The notes beneath the pieces are model-generated. The model was not told the DNA's origin and did not search any database. It saw only the letters and a list, made by a program, of their open reading frames with translations. A stretch of DNA of 64,000 nucleotides from positions 62,001-126,000 of the forward strand of contig JASJFT010000094.1 of assembly GCA_030770425.1 (NCBI GenBank). The letters are read 5' to 3'. This stretch comes from Darksidea phi. Its lineage: Eukaryota; Ascomycota; Dothideomycetes; Pleosporales; Lentitheciaceae. Positions 14,242-25,231 of the stretch are shown piece by piece (the first letter of the stretch is position 1; every line of letters begins with the position of its first letter). The translations under genes and the position numbers were made by a program.

Positions 14242-17200
14242 CTACTAGTCGTTATATTAATAAAGTTACTAGATTACTAGTTAAAGAATCTACTATTAGT
14301 ATTATAAATTAATAAAGTAATAATCTAATACTTAACTAGGTATATACTAGCTAAGCTAGTAATAGAAATTTAATCTATTCTACTAATTAAACTTAGTCTA
14401 GAATTATAGTAAATACTTTTATATAATAAGGTAGTTTTAACTTCTAATTTACTTATACTTAAAGTAAAATAACTTAAATAAAAGAGTAAGAAGCTAGTAA
14501 AAGTAATTAGTTATACCTAGTAGTATAGACTTAAGGTAACTAATTAATAGAATTAAGTAAAAGATAATTAGAGTAACTTAGTAACTAGAGATTTAGTTTT
14601 TATTTAGAATACTATTAGAGCTAATAATTAGTTAGTAAAGTAGAAGTTTAATAATAGATAGCTAGGACCCTATTATATAGTAGAAGTTAGGGTAGAGTAC
14701 TTATACTATAGACTTATAGAGCTTAATAAAACTCTATTTACTTATACTATATATAGTAATTAATTAAAGTAGTTCTATTAAAAGAATCTAGATAATAAGG
14801 TAATAGAGATATAGAGTAGAATAAAGCTAATTAAAGAGAACCTACTAATTAATAATTATTATCTAATACTAAGAGTTCTAAGGTATAAAGAAGTTAAAGA
14901 GCTAGATAGAGAATACTTAATAATATAAGTATAGACTAATTATATAAAGTTTTCTATAATAAAAGTATTCTTAATATAAAGATAAGCTCTATTACTAAAG
15001 ATTATTATTTAATAGGCTATTATTAGACTAGAAGTTAAAGAGGTAGAATATTAGGTAACTAGTAATAAATTAAAGAGTAATAAAGAAGAGTAATTAATTA
15101 AAAAATAATTAATTTAGTTAAAGAGAAGTCGTAGGTCTTAAGCTATAATTAGGACTATTTATTTATTTTAATTTTCTAGTTTTTATTTCTTATTATTATT
15201 ATCGTAGACCTAATAGAGAAGAATTATTAATAATAAAGAAGAAATAAATTAAAAAATAAGATTTTAAGAGCTATAAGCTAGTTTATAAAAGTCTAAAGAC
15301 TATATAAAGATACTAGAAGCTAGATATAAGAAGCTATAAAGAGAAGAAATAAGAGTTAATTACTAGTCGAAGAAGTAAAACCTAGGAAATCTATATAATC
15401 TAAATAGTAGTAGTACTACTATTATTATTATAGTTTTTATTACTACTATAGTCGTTATAATAGATATTCTTAAAACTTTTATTCTTATCTTTATTCTTAT
15501 CCTTATTCTTAGATAACTAATAAGAAATTATTAGTATATTAAAATCCTTTAATATCTTATTAATAGTATAAGCTATAGTAGATAAGTTAAACTAGATACG
15601 TAGACGATTAGAATTTAAAGGTAATAAATAACTAGACTAAATTAAAGAACTACTATAATATTAATCTTAATACTTATACTACGCTTAGAGCTTATACTAT
15701 TAATATTAGTATTTAATTAATTCGTACTATTCTTACTTAATATTACTAAAGCCGCCCTAATTAGACCTAGATAATTATTAAGAATAGTTAAAAGACTAAA
15801 GATAAAAGTATAACTTAATCGACTTAGCTCTAATAGACTTATTAAGGAGTTAAGTTATAAAATAGTATAAAAGAAAATTTAAAGAAGAGTCTAATTAAGA
15901 GTCTAGTTAAGAGTCTAAAGAAGAGCTACTAATACGAAAGCTAGTCGAAGAAGCTTAAGAGAGAGGATAGTATAATTATATTTTACTTAGATTTATAATA
16001 TTACTAAGATTAATCTTAATAAGTAGATACGTAATATTAGTACTATCTAGTTTAATAGATTAGTAGATAAAGGTAAAAGAAAGAAATTAGAAATAACTTA
16101 TAGAATATAAAGTAGAATCTTAAATTCCTATTAATAATATAATTAATATAGAATTCTTAGACTATTAACTACTTATTTTATTAGATTTACTAATAACTAG
16201 TCTAGACCTTACTAGCCCTTAAATTAGTATACTAACTATAAACTAGACTATTCTTACTACTATAGCTTTTAATATAAGTAGTATAATAGTATATATTAGT
16301 CTAAATATTTTATAAATAGAAACCTTATTAGGTCCCTAAACTAAAGAACTTATAGATAGTTATATTACCTTTTATAAGAAAGTTAGTCTCTTTAGTAATA
16401 ATAAGATTATACTAAGTTATATACTAAATAGTATTAATATATAGAATAAACCCTAAAGAGATATTCTAATACTTAATTTTATAAAGGTAATAGTTAAAAT
16501 TAATTTAAAAAGCTTAATTAACGATTTAATTAGCCTACGAGGTTATTATTAAGAAATTAGTATAGGTAGCTATTAATTAAAAAGAGAAAATTTACACTAC
16601 TTTAAAATAGTAGTATTAGCTATTATTAAAGAATAGTTATAGAGCTTTAATTTTTAATTACTTTTTCTATCTCCTAGAGGCTAGTTAGGAGGGCGCTAGC
16701 TACTACTACTACTACTAGAGGTATCTATAGTAGTACTACTTAGTAATAGATTAATAGATATACTCTTAGAAGATATAGTTAGAAGGAGGAGTAAAAGACT
16801 TAGAGACTAAGAAGTTAGAGGCTTAAAAGGCTTTCGGGCTAGTATATAAGAAGAGTAACTATAAGAAGAAAATTAAAGAGTTTAAAAGAATATTAAAAGA
16901 GGTCTTTTATATATATTTTAGCTAGCTATTAATTATAGAGAAGTTAAAATAAAAGTATTTAAAAACTTACCTATAGATATTATTATAAAGTTATTAAGTA
17001 AGAGTTTAAGGACTATATAGAGGTAAGAAAGTCTATTAAAAAGCTAGGATTAAGTTAGAGACTAATTAGTTTTATAATAATATATTAAATTAATTAGAGA
17101 AAGCTTATCTTTATAATTATACTAACTTACTATTAAAGGTCCTAGAGGAAAAGAGGTATTAAGATTAGGCTATAGTCTATTTACTAAGAAGGAAGGAAAT

Positions 17201-17640
17201 AAAAGGTTTATTAATAGCTTCTCGAGGGCTATTTAAAGGTAGAGATTACTTAAAGAAGAGTCCTTAATAGGCTAGTAAAGAGGTTTATTATTAATAATAT
17301 ATCGATATTATATAGAGTTACTTAATTAGGTAGTAGAGCTTAAGAGAACTAAGCTCTTTTAGTTAGGGAGGAAAATATAGTATAGTAGTAAAGGAAGCCT
17401 CCTAATCGAGCGTCGAAGGCTTAGATAAGTAGTAGAATATTAGACCGGGCTCTAAAGGACTATTATCTAGAAGTATCTTTAGCTAAAGTTTAGTATCTAT
17501 CCTATTATATAGTAGATAGAGGAAATAGTTTAATTTAACTAATTTTAGCCGTCTATTCTAATAACTCTTCTCTTTTATCCCTCTAACTACGGGTTATAAG
17601 CTTCGCTACCCTATCTCTAATATATCTATATACTATATTA
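14242..17640 (+). mobile_element. Ty3/gypsy element 1, right part with 3' LTR
   Basis: This is the continuation of element 1 after the nested insertion. 14242-17375 matches the reverse complement of about 3957-7080 in element 2. The first part continues integrase; a GPY/F-type C-terminal tail can be read through stops at about 14560-14790. The remaining 2.5 kb (about 14850-17375) is non-pol sequence shared by both copies. It includes a run resembling a highly charged, repetitive coding region around 15180-15480, whose coding strand I could not decide. The 3' LTR closes the element at 17640. Confidence 0.82.
17376..17640 (+). repeat. LTR C: 3' LTR of element 1 (265 bp)
   Basis: It is the reverse complement of LTR A over its full length, beginning TATAGTATAGTAGTA and ending TACTATATTA, with the conserved AGACCGGGCTC core. 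Its opposite orientation to LTRs A and B fits element 1 lying on the + strand and element 2 on the - strand. Confidence 0.82.
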
Positions 17641-19260
17641 TATATAAACTAGTCCTATAAAAGAAGTTTAACGAAACTCTTATTTATAACTATATAAGAT
17701 TAATAAAGATTATAATAGTAATAGATATTAAGAAAAAATAGTAGAAAAGGGTCTAAGAACTTATTTAAGGAAGTAATAAAAGAATAGAGGAAGATAGAAT
17801 ACTTTTTAATAAAGAAGAATACTTTACTTTAAAAAATAACTTAAAGATAAGGCCTTATATACTACTAAATCTTAAAAAAGACTTAATATAGGAAATTTAT
17901 AAGAGTAAGATACTAGAATATTTAGAAATTAATAAAATAGTTAGATATATAAATAGAGAATATCTATTTACTAATATAAGAGAGAAAGTTTAAAAAGTAA
18001 TAGATAACTATTTAGAATATTCTAAAAATAAACCTAAGAGATATAAGCCCTATAAATTACTTTAACTATTAATACTACCTATATAATTATAGACTTATAT
18101 TATAATAGACTTTATAATAAAGTTACTACTATTATTAGAATTAGAATTAAGAAGATTATATAATATAATTATAGTAATTATAGATCGATTAACTAAGGTA
18201 GTATACTTTATCCTAATAAATAAAGTAATTATAGTAAAAAATATAGCTTATAAGGTTAAGAGAATACTTATTACTAATTATAAATTACTAAAATAGATTC
18301 TTATAAATAAGGATAAATTATTTACTTTAAAGTTTTAAAGTATACTACTTATAAAACTAGAAATTAAAAGAAAGCTATTAACTAACTTTTATTTATAAAT
18401 AGATAATTAGATAGAACGAATAAACTAGACTTTAAAAGAGTATTTAAGATTCTATACTAATAAGTTATAGAATAACTAGGTTAAATTACTACTAATAATA
18501 TAATTAGTATATAATAATAAGAAGTCTATAATAACTAAATACTTACTATATTATATAAACTATAGATATAAGCTAATAACTTATAAAGATTTAAAGAATA
18601 TTAAGAATATATCTATAAGAATAGAAGAGAAAATCTATTTAATATAAGAATTATATAAAGAACTTAGTATATAGATAGTATATAGAAATCTTATAATAGT
18701 TAAAATAGTAAATAAAAAAAGACTTAAGGGACTAATTCTTAAAAGAAAAAATAAAGTTTTTCTTTTATAATAAAATCTAAAAACTAAATAACTATATAAT
18801 AAACTAGATAATTTACGAATTAGACTATTTAAAATTAAAGAAAAAATAGAACTAGTTAACTATAAGTTAAAACTAGCTAAAGGTATAAGAATATATCTAG
18901 TATTTTATATATTATTATTAGAACTAGTACTAAAAGATACTAAAGTAGCTACTAATATTAAGCTTAAAGACGAGAAGTATAAAGTTAAGAAAATCTAAGA
19001 ATTATAGAAGTTTAATTATTAGTAAAAATATTTAGTTAAATAGGTAGAATAGCCTACTAGCTAGAATATATAAGAATTAATTAAGAACCTATAGGGCTAC
19101 TAGAGACTAGTTAAATAATATTACTAGAAGTATTTAAAGATAGAGACTTCTAACTATCTAGAAAGAAGAAATCGACGAACTTATATAGTAAGGATTACTA
19201 TAGTAATATAGATAGGCTAGAAGAAATAAACTAAATAATCTCTATTTACTTTAACTTTTC
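17641..19260 (+). mobile_element. Chromodomain gypsy element fragment (integrase plus chromodomain)
   Basis: A different gypsy lineage can be read on the + strand through RIP stops. It shows the zinc-binding HHCC region of integrase (about 17870-18010), the catalytic core beginning with a DFI-KL-like motif near 18110 and a VIVDRLTK-like stretch near 18180, and a C-terminal chromodomain near 18900-19080 whose remains read Y-L-V-K followed by an RIP stop where tryptophan (TGG) is expected. No LTR was recognised on either side. The fragment starts directly after LTR C, so element 1 may have inserted into it. Confidence 0.72.
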
Positions 19261-20758
19261 TAATTTAAAAATCGAGGCTAGCTTATAATTAAAAAGCTTA
19301 TATTAATATATATTATACTAGACTAATTATATATAAATATATTATTTATAAGCTTAAATAATTAACTTTTTATCTTTAATAAACTTTAATTTAAATAGGA
19401 GTTAAGAACGCTCTTTTTTAATATAAATAAAAGACTTATTAGTTACTACTAGACTATAAGAAATATTTCGAGCGAAATATCTACTATAATAAGCTAAAGA
19501 TAGTAACGTCTTATATTTATAACTAGCGAATTAATAGTTTAAATATAATTAAGTCGATAGTATTATATAACTAAAATAAAGAACGTAATAGATAAGACGA
19601 AGATAATAAGCTATAAAAGTTTTAGGACCTTTAGATATTATTAAAATCTAAAAGGAAAATAAAGAATAAGGTCTAAATATCTATAAAATAGAATATTACC
19701 TACTCTTATACCTAAATAAGAGACGGAATAACTAGAGTACTAGACTAAGAAAAGAATTATTAATATATATATACGAGCTACGATATAGTATAAAAAGAAT
19801 TACTAGAGTAGTTAAACTACTATTAAATAGGGTTATAAGAAAAGAAATATAACTTTAAGAATAAAATTTTAAAAGAAAAAATAAGTATTATAACTCTATA
19901 TAAATTATAGAATATAAAGTATTCTAAGAAGATTAGAAGCTAAGATAAGGACTTAATTAGTAATCTAATATTATATAATAATAATCTATTTAATCTATAT
20001 TTTAGTAAATAGAGTAAATAGAGTATAATTAATAATAATCTACTTAATCTATATCCTAGTAAATAGAGTAAGTAGAGTAAAGTAAAAAAAGATAGGTATA
20101 AGAGAGTAGAGGATCTCTTAGACTTTCTATTTTAATTTTTTATAATTAATTCTCTTTAATTTACCTAACGTTTATAAATAAGATTAAATCTTTTTCTAAG
20201 TAGTTATTCTAGTAATAGAATTCGTTAACTTAATCTTAATCTATTAAAATCTAACGGTACGATAAACGTACTATCGATTCTAACCCGAATCCTATATTAA
20301 AGTATATATAACGTATAATAATTTAATCTTATAGATACTTCTTATTATATATAATTATTATTTTAATAACTATACTATAATTCTTATATTTAGCTTAAGA
20401 ATATAGTTAGAAAAAGACTTATAATTATCTAGATCTAATCTAAATAAAGTATTACTAAATATAGTAATATTTATTAATAAGACTTTAGATAGTAGAATCT
20501 TCTTCTAGTATTTACTAATAGTAATTATATTATTAAGAATATATCTAATATATTATAAAATCTAAAATACTAACTTTAGATATAAATCTAATAGATTTAA
20601 GCTATAGGTTTCTAGTATACTTACTATATAGACTAGATCTAGTCGAAATACTATAACTAAAAAATTTATCGATCTAATAATAGATTAGAATTATTACTAT
20701 TTAGTCTTAACTAGCCTATCTATATATTTAGATAGAAACGAGTTTATATTTATTATTC
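19261..20758. repeat. RIP-degraded repeat without recognisable domains
   Basis: AT-rich, CA/TG-depleted sequence continues to the boundary with normal DNA. I see no pol domain here. It may hold the non-coding 3' part or LTR of the chromodomain element, or another repeat. One less degraded spot near 20262-20300 contains the short inverted pair CGATA...TATCG and the string ATTCTAACCCGAATCC. Confidence 0.5.
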
Positions 20759-20940
20759 TTGCCAGAATCCCTCTTCTTATTATCTATCATTGACATCCCT
20801 AATTATCCATTTGCGTTGACTTGAAGATCGTGATTTTACCGGGAATGGATCATTAAGCGAGCAGAAGTGTTTCAAAGCTAGTGTAAGTTTGGGACACTCG
20901 GATTCTCAGTATAAGCCCAGAACCGTAAAACCATGTACAT

Positions 20941-21960
20941 TTATACATTTGAATAAGCTTTACCCCCAGCTCGCTTGTCAAGCTCTATACATTCTTGAAG
21001 TCCACAAAGCGCGAAGAAGTCTCTAGGAGAGGTGCCAGGCGGTATCTTCACCGCACCTGTCTTTTTGAGTTCTGAAACAACTCCTCTACAACTCTGCTGT
21101 ACAGCAAATAACATGCACCCAGGATGTATTATAATCTTGAATCCCGCCTCCTTGGCTTCATTTTCAGTGAGAGTCGGTGTCACACCTCCAGGAACCATGT
21201 TGAGCAGCACTGGAATTGGTGCGAACTTCTGGCAGACAATCCTGCATTGCTCTACATTCGTAGGGCCTTCCAGAAATGCAACATCTGCACCAGCTTCGAT
21301 AGCTTCCTGCAGTCTTTGTAACGCGTCTTCGAAACCATTTGTCTGGAGCGCGTCCGTGCGCGCGATGAGTACGATATCTCCAGCGTCGCCCAAGTCTTTT
21401 CTCATCTCTTCTCTGGCTATTACCGCTGCACGGATTCGAGAGATGAAAGTCTCTTGGTCGACGACTTCTTTTCCGAGAAGGTGTCCGCAGCGCTTCGAGA
21501 CCACTTGGTCTTCCAGATGCAGGCCAGCCACACCGCCGGCTATGTATGATTTGACAGTTGAGGATATCATGAGCGGTCCACCATAACCTGTGTCTGCATC
21601 CGCAATCAACGGAACAGTTCTATCGAGTGAGGCGATCATGGCTGCATTGGTCGCCATATCATTCATTGTCACAACGCCGAGATCGGGCATTCCGAGCCGT
21701 GAAGCTGCGGTGCCGGCACCAGTCTGTGTCAAAGTCAGGATTTCGCAGAATTTTGGCAGTTGGAAGGAGATGCGCACCATATAGAGACATTCGAACCCCG
21801 CCTGCAGCGCAATCCGAGCAGTGATTCCATCGTATACACCCGGGCATACAGTGATGTGGTCGTCCTGATGAAGGAGCTCTCGCAGCCGGGCAGCAGCAGT
21901 TCGAGGAGCTAGTCCATTCGCTGTTTTCCCGGTTCCATACATGTTAAGTAGAGTTATCAC
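20941..21960 (-). CDS. PEP mutase/isocitrate lyase family lyase (2,3-dimethylmalate or methylisocitrate lyase-like)
   Basis: This is a soluble TIM-barrel lyase expected to cleave a 2-hydroxy diacid by retro-aldol chemistry. The unspliced frame is 339 codons, but residues 62-79 look like a translated 54-nt intron at 21724-21777 (GTGCGC...ACACAG with CTGAC branch site). Removing it joins YM to TGAGTAASRLG, the usual family sequence, and gives 321 aa. Visible motifs after splicing are DADTGYGG (about 103-110, metal and substrate loop), GLHLEDQ and KRCGH (about 138-142, catalytic Cys loop). A start at the second Met (21942) is also possible. It is divergent from the aconitase-family gene with a 447-bp shared promoter. 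Substrate is unknown; oxaloacetate hydrolase or PEP-mutase-like activity are alternatives. Confidence 0.88.
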   Translation of the reverse strand: MITLLNMYGTGKTANGLAPRTAAARLRELLHQDDHITVCPGVYDGITARIALQAGFECLYMVRISFQLPKFCEILTLTQTGAGTAASRLGMPDLGVVTMNDMATNAAMIASLDRTVPLIADADTGYGGPLMISSTVKSYIAGGVAGLHLEDQVVSKRCGHLLGKEVVDQETFISRIRAAVIAREEMRKDLGDAGDIVLIARTDALQTNGFEDALQRLQEAIEAGADVAFLEGPTNVEQCRIVCQKFAPIPVLLNMVPGGVTPTLTENEAKEAGFKIIIHPGCMLFAVQQSCRGVVSELKKTGAVKIPPGTSPRDFFALCGLQECIELDKRAGGKAYSNV

Positions 21961-22407
21961 AAATCGCCCTGATGACGATGTGTGAATTTGTTTAAATTCG
22001 GTTTGGTTACTGAGTTCGCGAACACATCAGGGTGGAATAAAAGAAGTCGGAAGATCATTGAAAAGGGACTATAAACTCTTCTTGAGAACTGCTTTATGAA
22101 TCCAAACCTGTTATTTTTCCGAGGTAGGTGATCGTGATCAGTTTCATATCGCAGCCCAGAATGGCCATCCACGAGCGACTCCGATTGGTTGATTTCCGCC
22201 TCCCCGATTGGCTACATTCACATCGCGAGGCCGAAGTGCTATCCCCAGATTACTCCAGATTGTGGTGAAGAGCAAGTTTCAAGAGCCGCGGTTACGAAAT
22301 CCTGCATCATTCATTGATGACTGCATATAAAAAAACCGCCTTTTCCTTCTTGGTTGCAATTTCAAGATCAAACTCTTCATCAACTCTGGGCGGCATAATC
22401 TTCAACA
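21961..22407. promoter_or_regulatory. Shared divergent promoter of lyase and aconitase-family genes
   Basis: The 447 bp separate two divergent start codons. Two inverted CCAAT boxes (ATTGG at 22184-22188 and 22207-22211) are candidates for the fungal HAP/CBC complex. A TATA element (TATAAAA, 22326-22332) lies about 80 bp before the ATG at 22408 and is followed by a pyrimidine-rich stretch. The arrangement suggests joint control of both enzymes. Confidence 0.6.
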
Positions 22408-25013
22408 ATGCCTGCAAACTTGGATGAAATCAGCCCGAAAGAATTTCCGCTAGTTAAAGCTCTTTCAGAAATCAGGTCACTCGAATTATATGGTAAGGAC
22501 ATCCTCCATCTGATCGATGTGGTGCGTTCAAACTAAGAATTGCTTATAGATCATTCTTGTCCTGGTGTTGGGCTTCCTCAACTGCAACAACTTTCCCGAC
22601 ATCTAAACGAGATAGGACACTCCCGTGAAGCCGATGCATTGCTTGAAGCATATCAACATTGCAAAGCTGATCCGGATTTCGGCGGTCTGGGTCTCTCCGA
22701 CAGTAACGTCCTAAACGAATCCCAGTCAAACGAAGTCCTTTTTTATGTGTCAGCTTACCTCGAAGCACTCAACTACCAAGATCGCAACGCCACACCCCGT
22801 GCACCACTGCGCGGACGCCCTTTCGGACGACGAGGAATGACTCTCGCCGAGAAGATTTTCGCAGCGCACGACGTCTCTGGTCAAGGCGAAGTAAAACCGG
22901 GCGATGTGATTAGATTGGACGTAGACTGGGTGATCGCATCTGAGCTCTCATGGTCCGCCATGGAGAAAACATACGAATCTTTGGGCTCGCCTGGCATCTT
23001 CCGCAACGACCGCCTCTGGATTGCTGGAGATCATGTGGTGGATCCTCGCGTGATGGATCATCCCAAGATCAAGCCGCTGATTGATGCGAGCGAGAGGGCG
23101 AAGCGTATCTTCAAAATGACGGAAAACCAGGGGATGAACTACACGATTATGCATACTGAATTTTGCAGGGAGAGAGCGCAGCCGGGGATGTTGGTCATTG
23201 GGTCCGACTCGCATACCTGCTCAGCGGGTAGTGTTTCTTGTTTGGCAATTGGGTTGGGAGTTGCAGATGTGACGCTCCCACTTGTCACCGGCGAGACTTG
23301 GATCAAGGTGCCCGAGACGGTGGAGATTCGCTTCATCAACGAGCCACGCCCCGGTATTGGAGGCAAAGATGTTATTCTATACATTCTGAAAGAGCTCAAG
23401 CGGAATACTGTAGCTGCCGATAGGGTTGTTGAGTATACTGGGCCTGGTCTACAAAGTCTTTCTTGCGATGCTCGTTTTGCTATTTGCAATATGGCTACGG
23501 TATGATACTTGTTTTTTGCTTGCAGATTTTGAGACATACTGAGTATTGAAAAGGAATTCGGCGCTGTCACCGGCATTTGCGTCCCGGATGATATCACGAA
23601 ATCCTTCATTGACAAAAGAAAAAACCCGAAACACAAGAGGCTCGCTCATTACTACCGACCGGACACTGACGCCCAGTACGCCGAGAGCCACATTATTGAT
23701 CTGCACAAGGTCGAGCCATCTATCGCTCGCTATCCCAGCCCCGATGATGTAGTTCCCGTCGAAAGTGTCGCTGGAACAGCGCTTGACGGCTGCTTTATCG
23801 GTGCTTGCACCACTGCCCGCGAGGATCTAGTTCTCGCAGCGCTAGTCCTTGAGGCTGGTCTCGACCAAGGTATGAAGCCAGTTGATCATGGCAAGCGGAA
23901 AGTCGTCCCAGGCTCAAGGCCTATCCTTCATGACTTGCGAAAGTTGGGTCTTGTCGATATCTTTGAACGAGCTGGATTCGAGATTGGCGTGCCAAGTTGT
24001 AGCTATTGCGTTGGAATGTCGGCGGATAAGGCTGGGAAGGGTGAAGTTTGGCTCAGTAGCCAGAACAGAAATTTTGAAAATCGCATGGGGCCAGGTGAGC
24101 CACTTTAATAATTCTCGCATCCTTTTAATTTGTACTAAAACAGTCTCAAGGCGCGATTGGTAGCATCACGTCAGCCGTCACAGTCGCCGCGAGCAGTTTC
24201 GATATGAAAATCACAGACCCAACACCATTGATCGACAGAATTGACCATGAACGCCTTCAGGAATTACTGGGTATCGATTTGTCTGTGAAATTCATAATTC
24301 AGTACGTGGAGCCATCCGCCAGAGACGACATCCCGGTCGAGTCTGCGACAAAGTCAAGCTCAGTGAAGAAATCATCACCAGAACCTCACCCTTCAGATGA
24401 ACAAGCCCCTAGACAAAACACCAATCCAACAATCATCAATGGAAAAGTGCAAAACCTTGGAGACTTCATCGACACCGACGCTCTCGCTCCCGCAGAGGCC
24501 CTCATCGGTAATCCCTCAGCCGCCGAACTTGGCGAATACTGTCTCTGCCACACCCACCCGTCCTTCCGCCAACGCGTCAAAGACGGCCTCAACGTCGTGG
24601 TCGCAGGCAAAGCCTTCGGAGTCGGATCCTCACGTGAGAATGCCGTCACGGCGCTTATGGGCACCGGTGTTCAGTGCGTAATTGCGAGATCCTTCGGGTT
24701 TATTTATTCTCGAAACCAGCCTAATCTGGGGCTGCTGGGCATCGTTATGGAGGATGAAAGGTTCTATGAGGTTGCAGTGGATGGGGCGGAGATTGAGATT
24801 GGGGTAGAGGAGAGGGTTGTTAGAGTGGGTGGACGGGAATTTCCGTTCACGTTGAGCGACCTGGAGATGAGGCTTTGGAAACAAGGTGGGATGAGTCCTT
24901 CTTTTGCAAAATGGGGTAAAGAGATTTTGGAACGTGTTACGGCGCCTAGCAAGAAAGTGAATGCACCAGCGAGGTTGGAGAGATCCGCCGAGGAACAAAA
25001 GTTGGCGTGGTAA
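22408..25013 (+). CDS. Fused aconitase-family hydro-lyase (LeuC-LeuD type)
   Basis: This is a [4Fe-4S] hydro-lyase in one chain, 812 aa, from four exons: 22408-22492, 22550-23499, 23554-24094 and 24151-25013. The introns (57, 54, 56 nt) close exactly in frame. The third acceptor (CAAG at 24150) is chosen because it restores [11 protein letters not shown], the expected family sequence. The large LeuC-like domain has a GSDSHT stretch (about 245-250) and cluster cysteines in FIGAC (C430) and CSYC (C494, C497). A disordered linker (about 583-615) leads to the LeuD-like swivel domain (from about 620) with GVGSSREN (682-689). It is not an obvious housekeeping aconitase, homoaconitase or isopropylmalate isomerase. 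Its partner lyase points to hydration of an alkyl-substituted maleate or aconitate. No mitochondrial targeting sequence is evident. Confidence 0.88.
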
Positions 25014-25231
25014 TGGGGTGCGGATCTGTGAAAATTGATTATTTGATGAGAGACGTAGTTTGGGTGATGACTTTCTTGGTGGCCAAATCTCAGGAATTCA
25101 AACTCATTCGTTTCAATGGAGCAAGGGAATACATATCATCATTTCATTACTGCGGACTTCGCATTGCTATGACCACCGAACGCCTGTATCATTATTCATT
25201 ACTTGAAATACTATTAGAATCACGCAAGTAC

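Larger units (their letters stand above)
1..20758. repeat. RIP-degraded AT-rich retrotransposon block
   Basis: The whole stretch is AT-rich and built almost only from sequence lacking CA and TG dinucleotides. By eye I found only about four (near 2213, 7112, 9422 and 16593), whereas TA is extremely common. This is the expected end product of RIP, which changes CpA to TpA on either strand. No open reading frame of useful length survives. The block ends abruptly near 20758, after which ordinary CA/TG-rich sequence begins and a gene ends only about 180 bp further on. Long segments are inverted copies of each other, which allows the nested-element structure to be read. It probably behaves as heterochromatin. 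Confidence 0.95.

Noticed and set aside
20262..20310. tRNA-derived primer-binding site or tRNA remnant
   Set aside because: ATTCTAACCCGAATCC resembles a T-arm fragment, but no cloverleaf can be drawn and RIP makes the match unreliable.
1..20758. Short AT-rich open frames as genes
   Set aside because: They are chance openings in RIP-mutated sequence, and readable pol motifs are interrupted by many stops.
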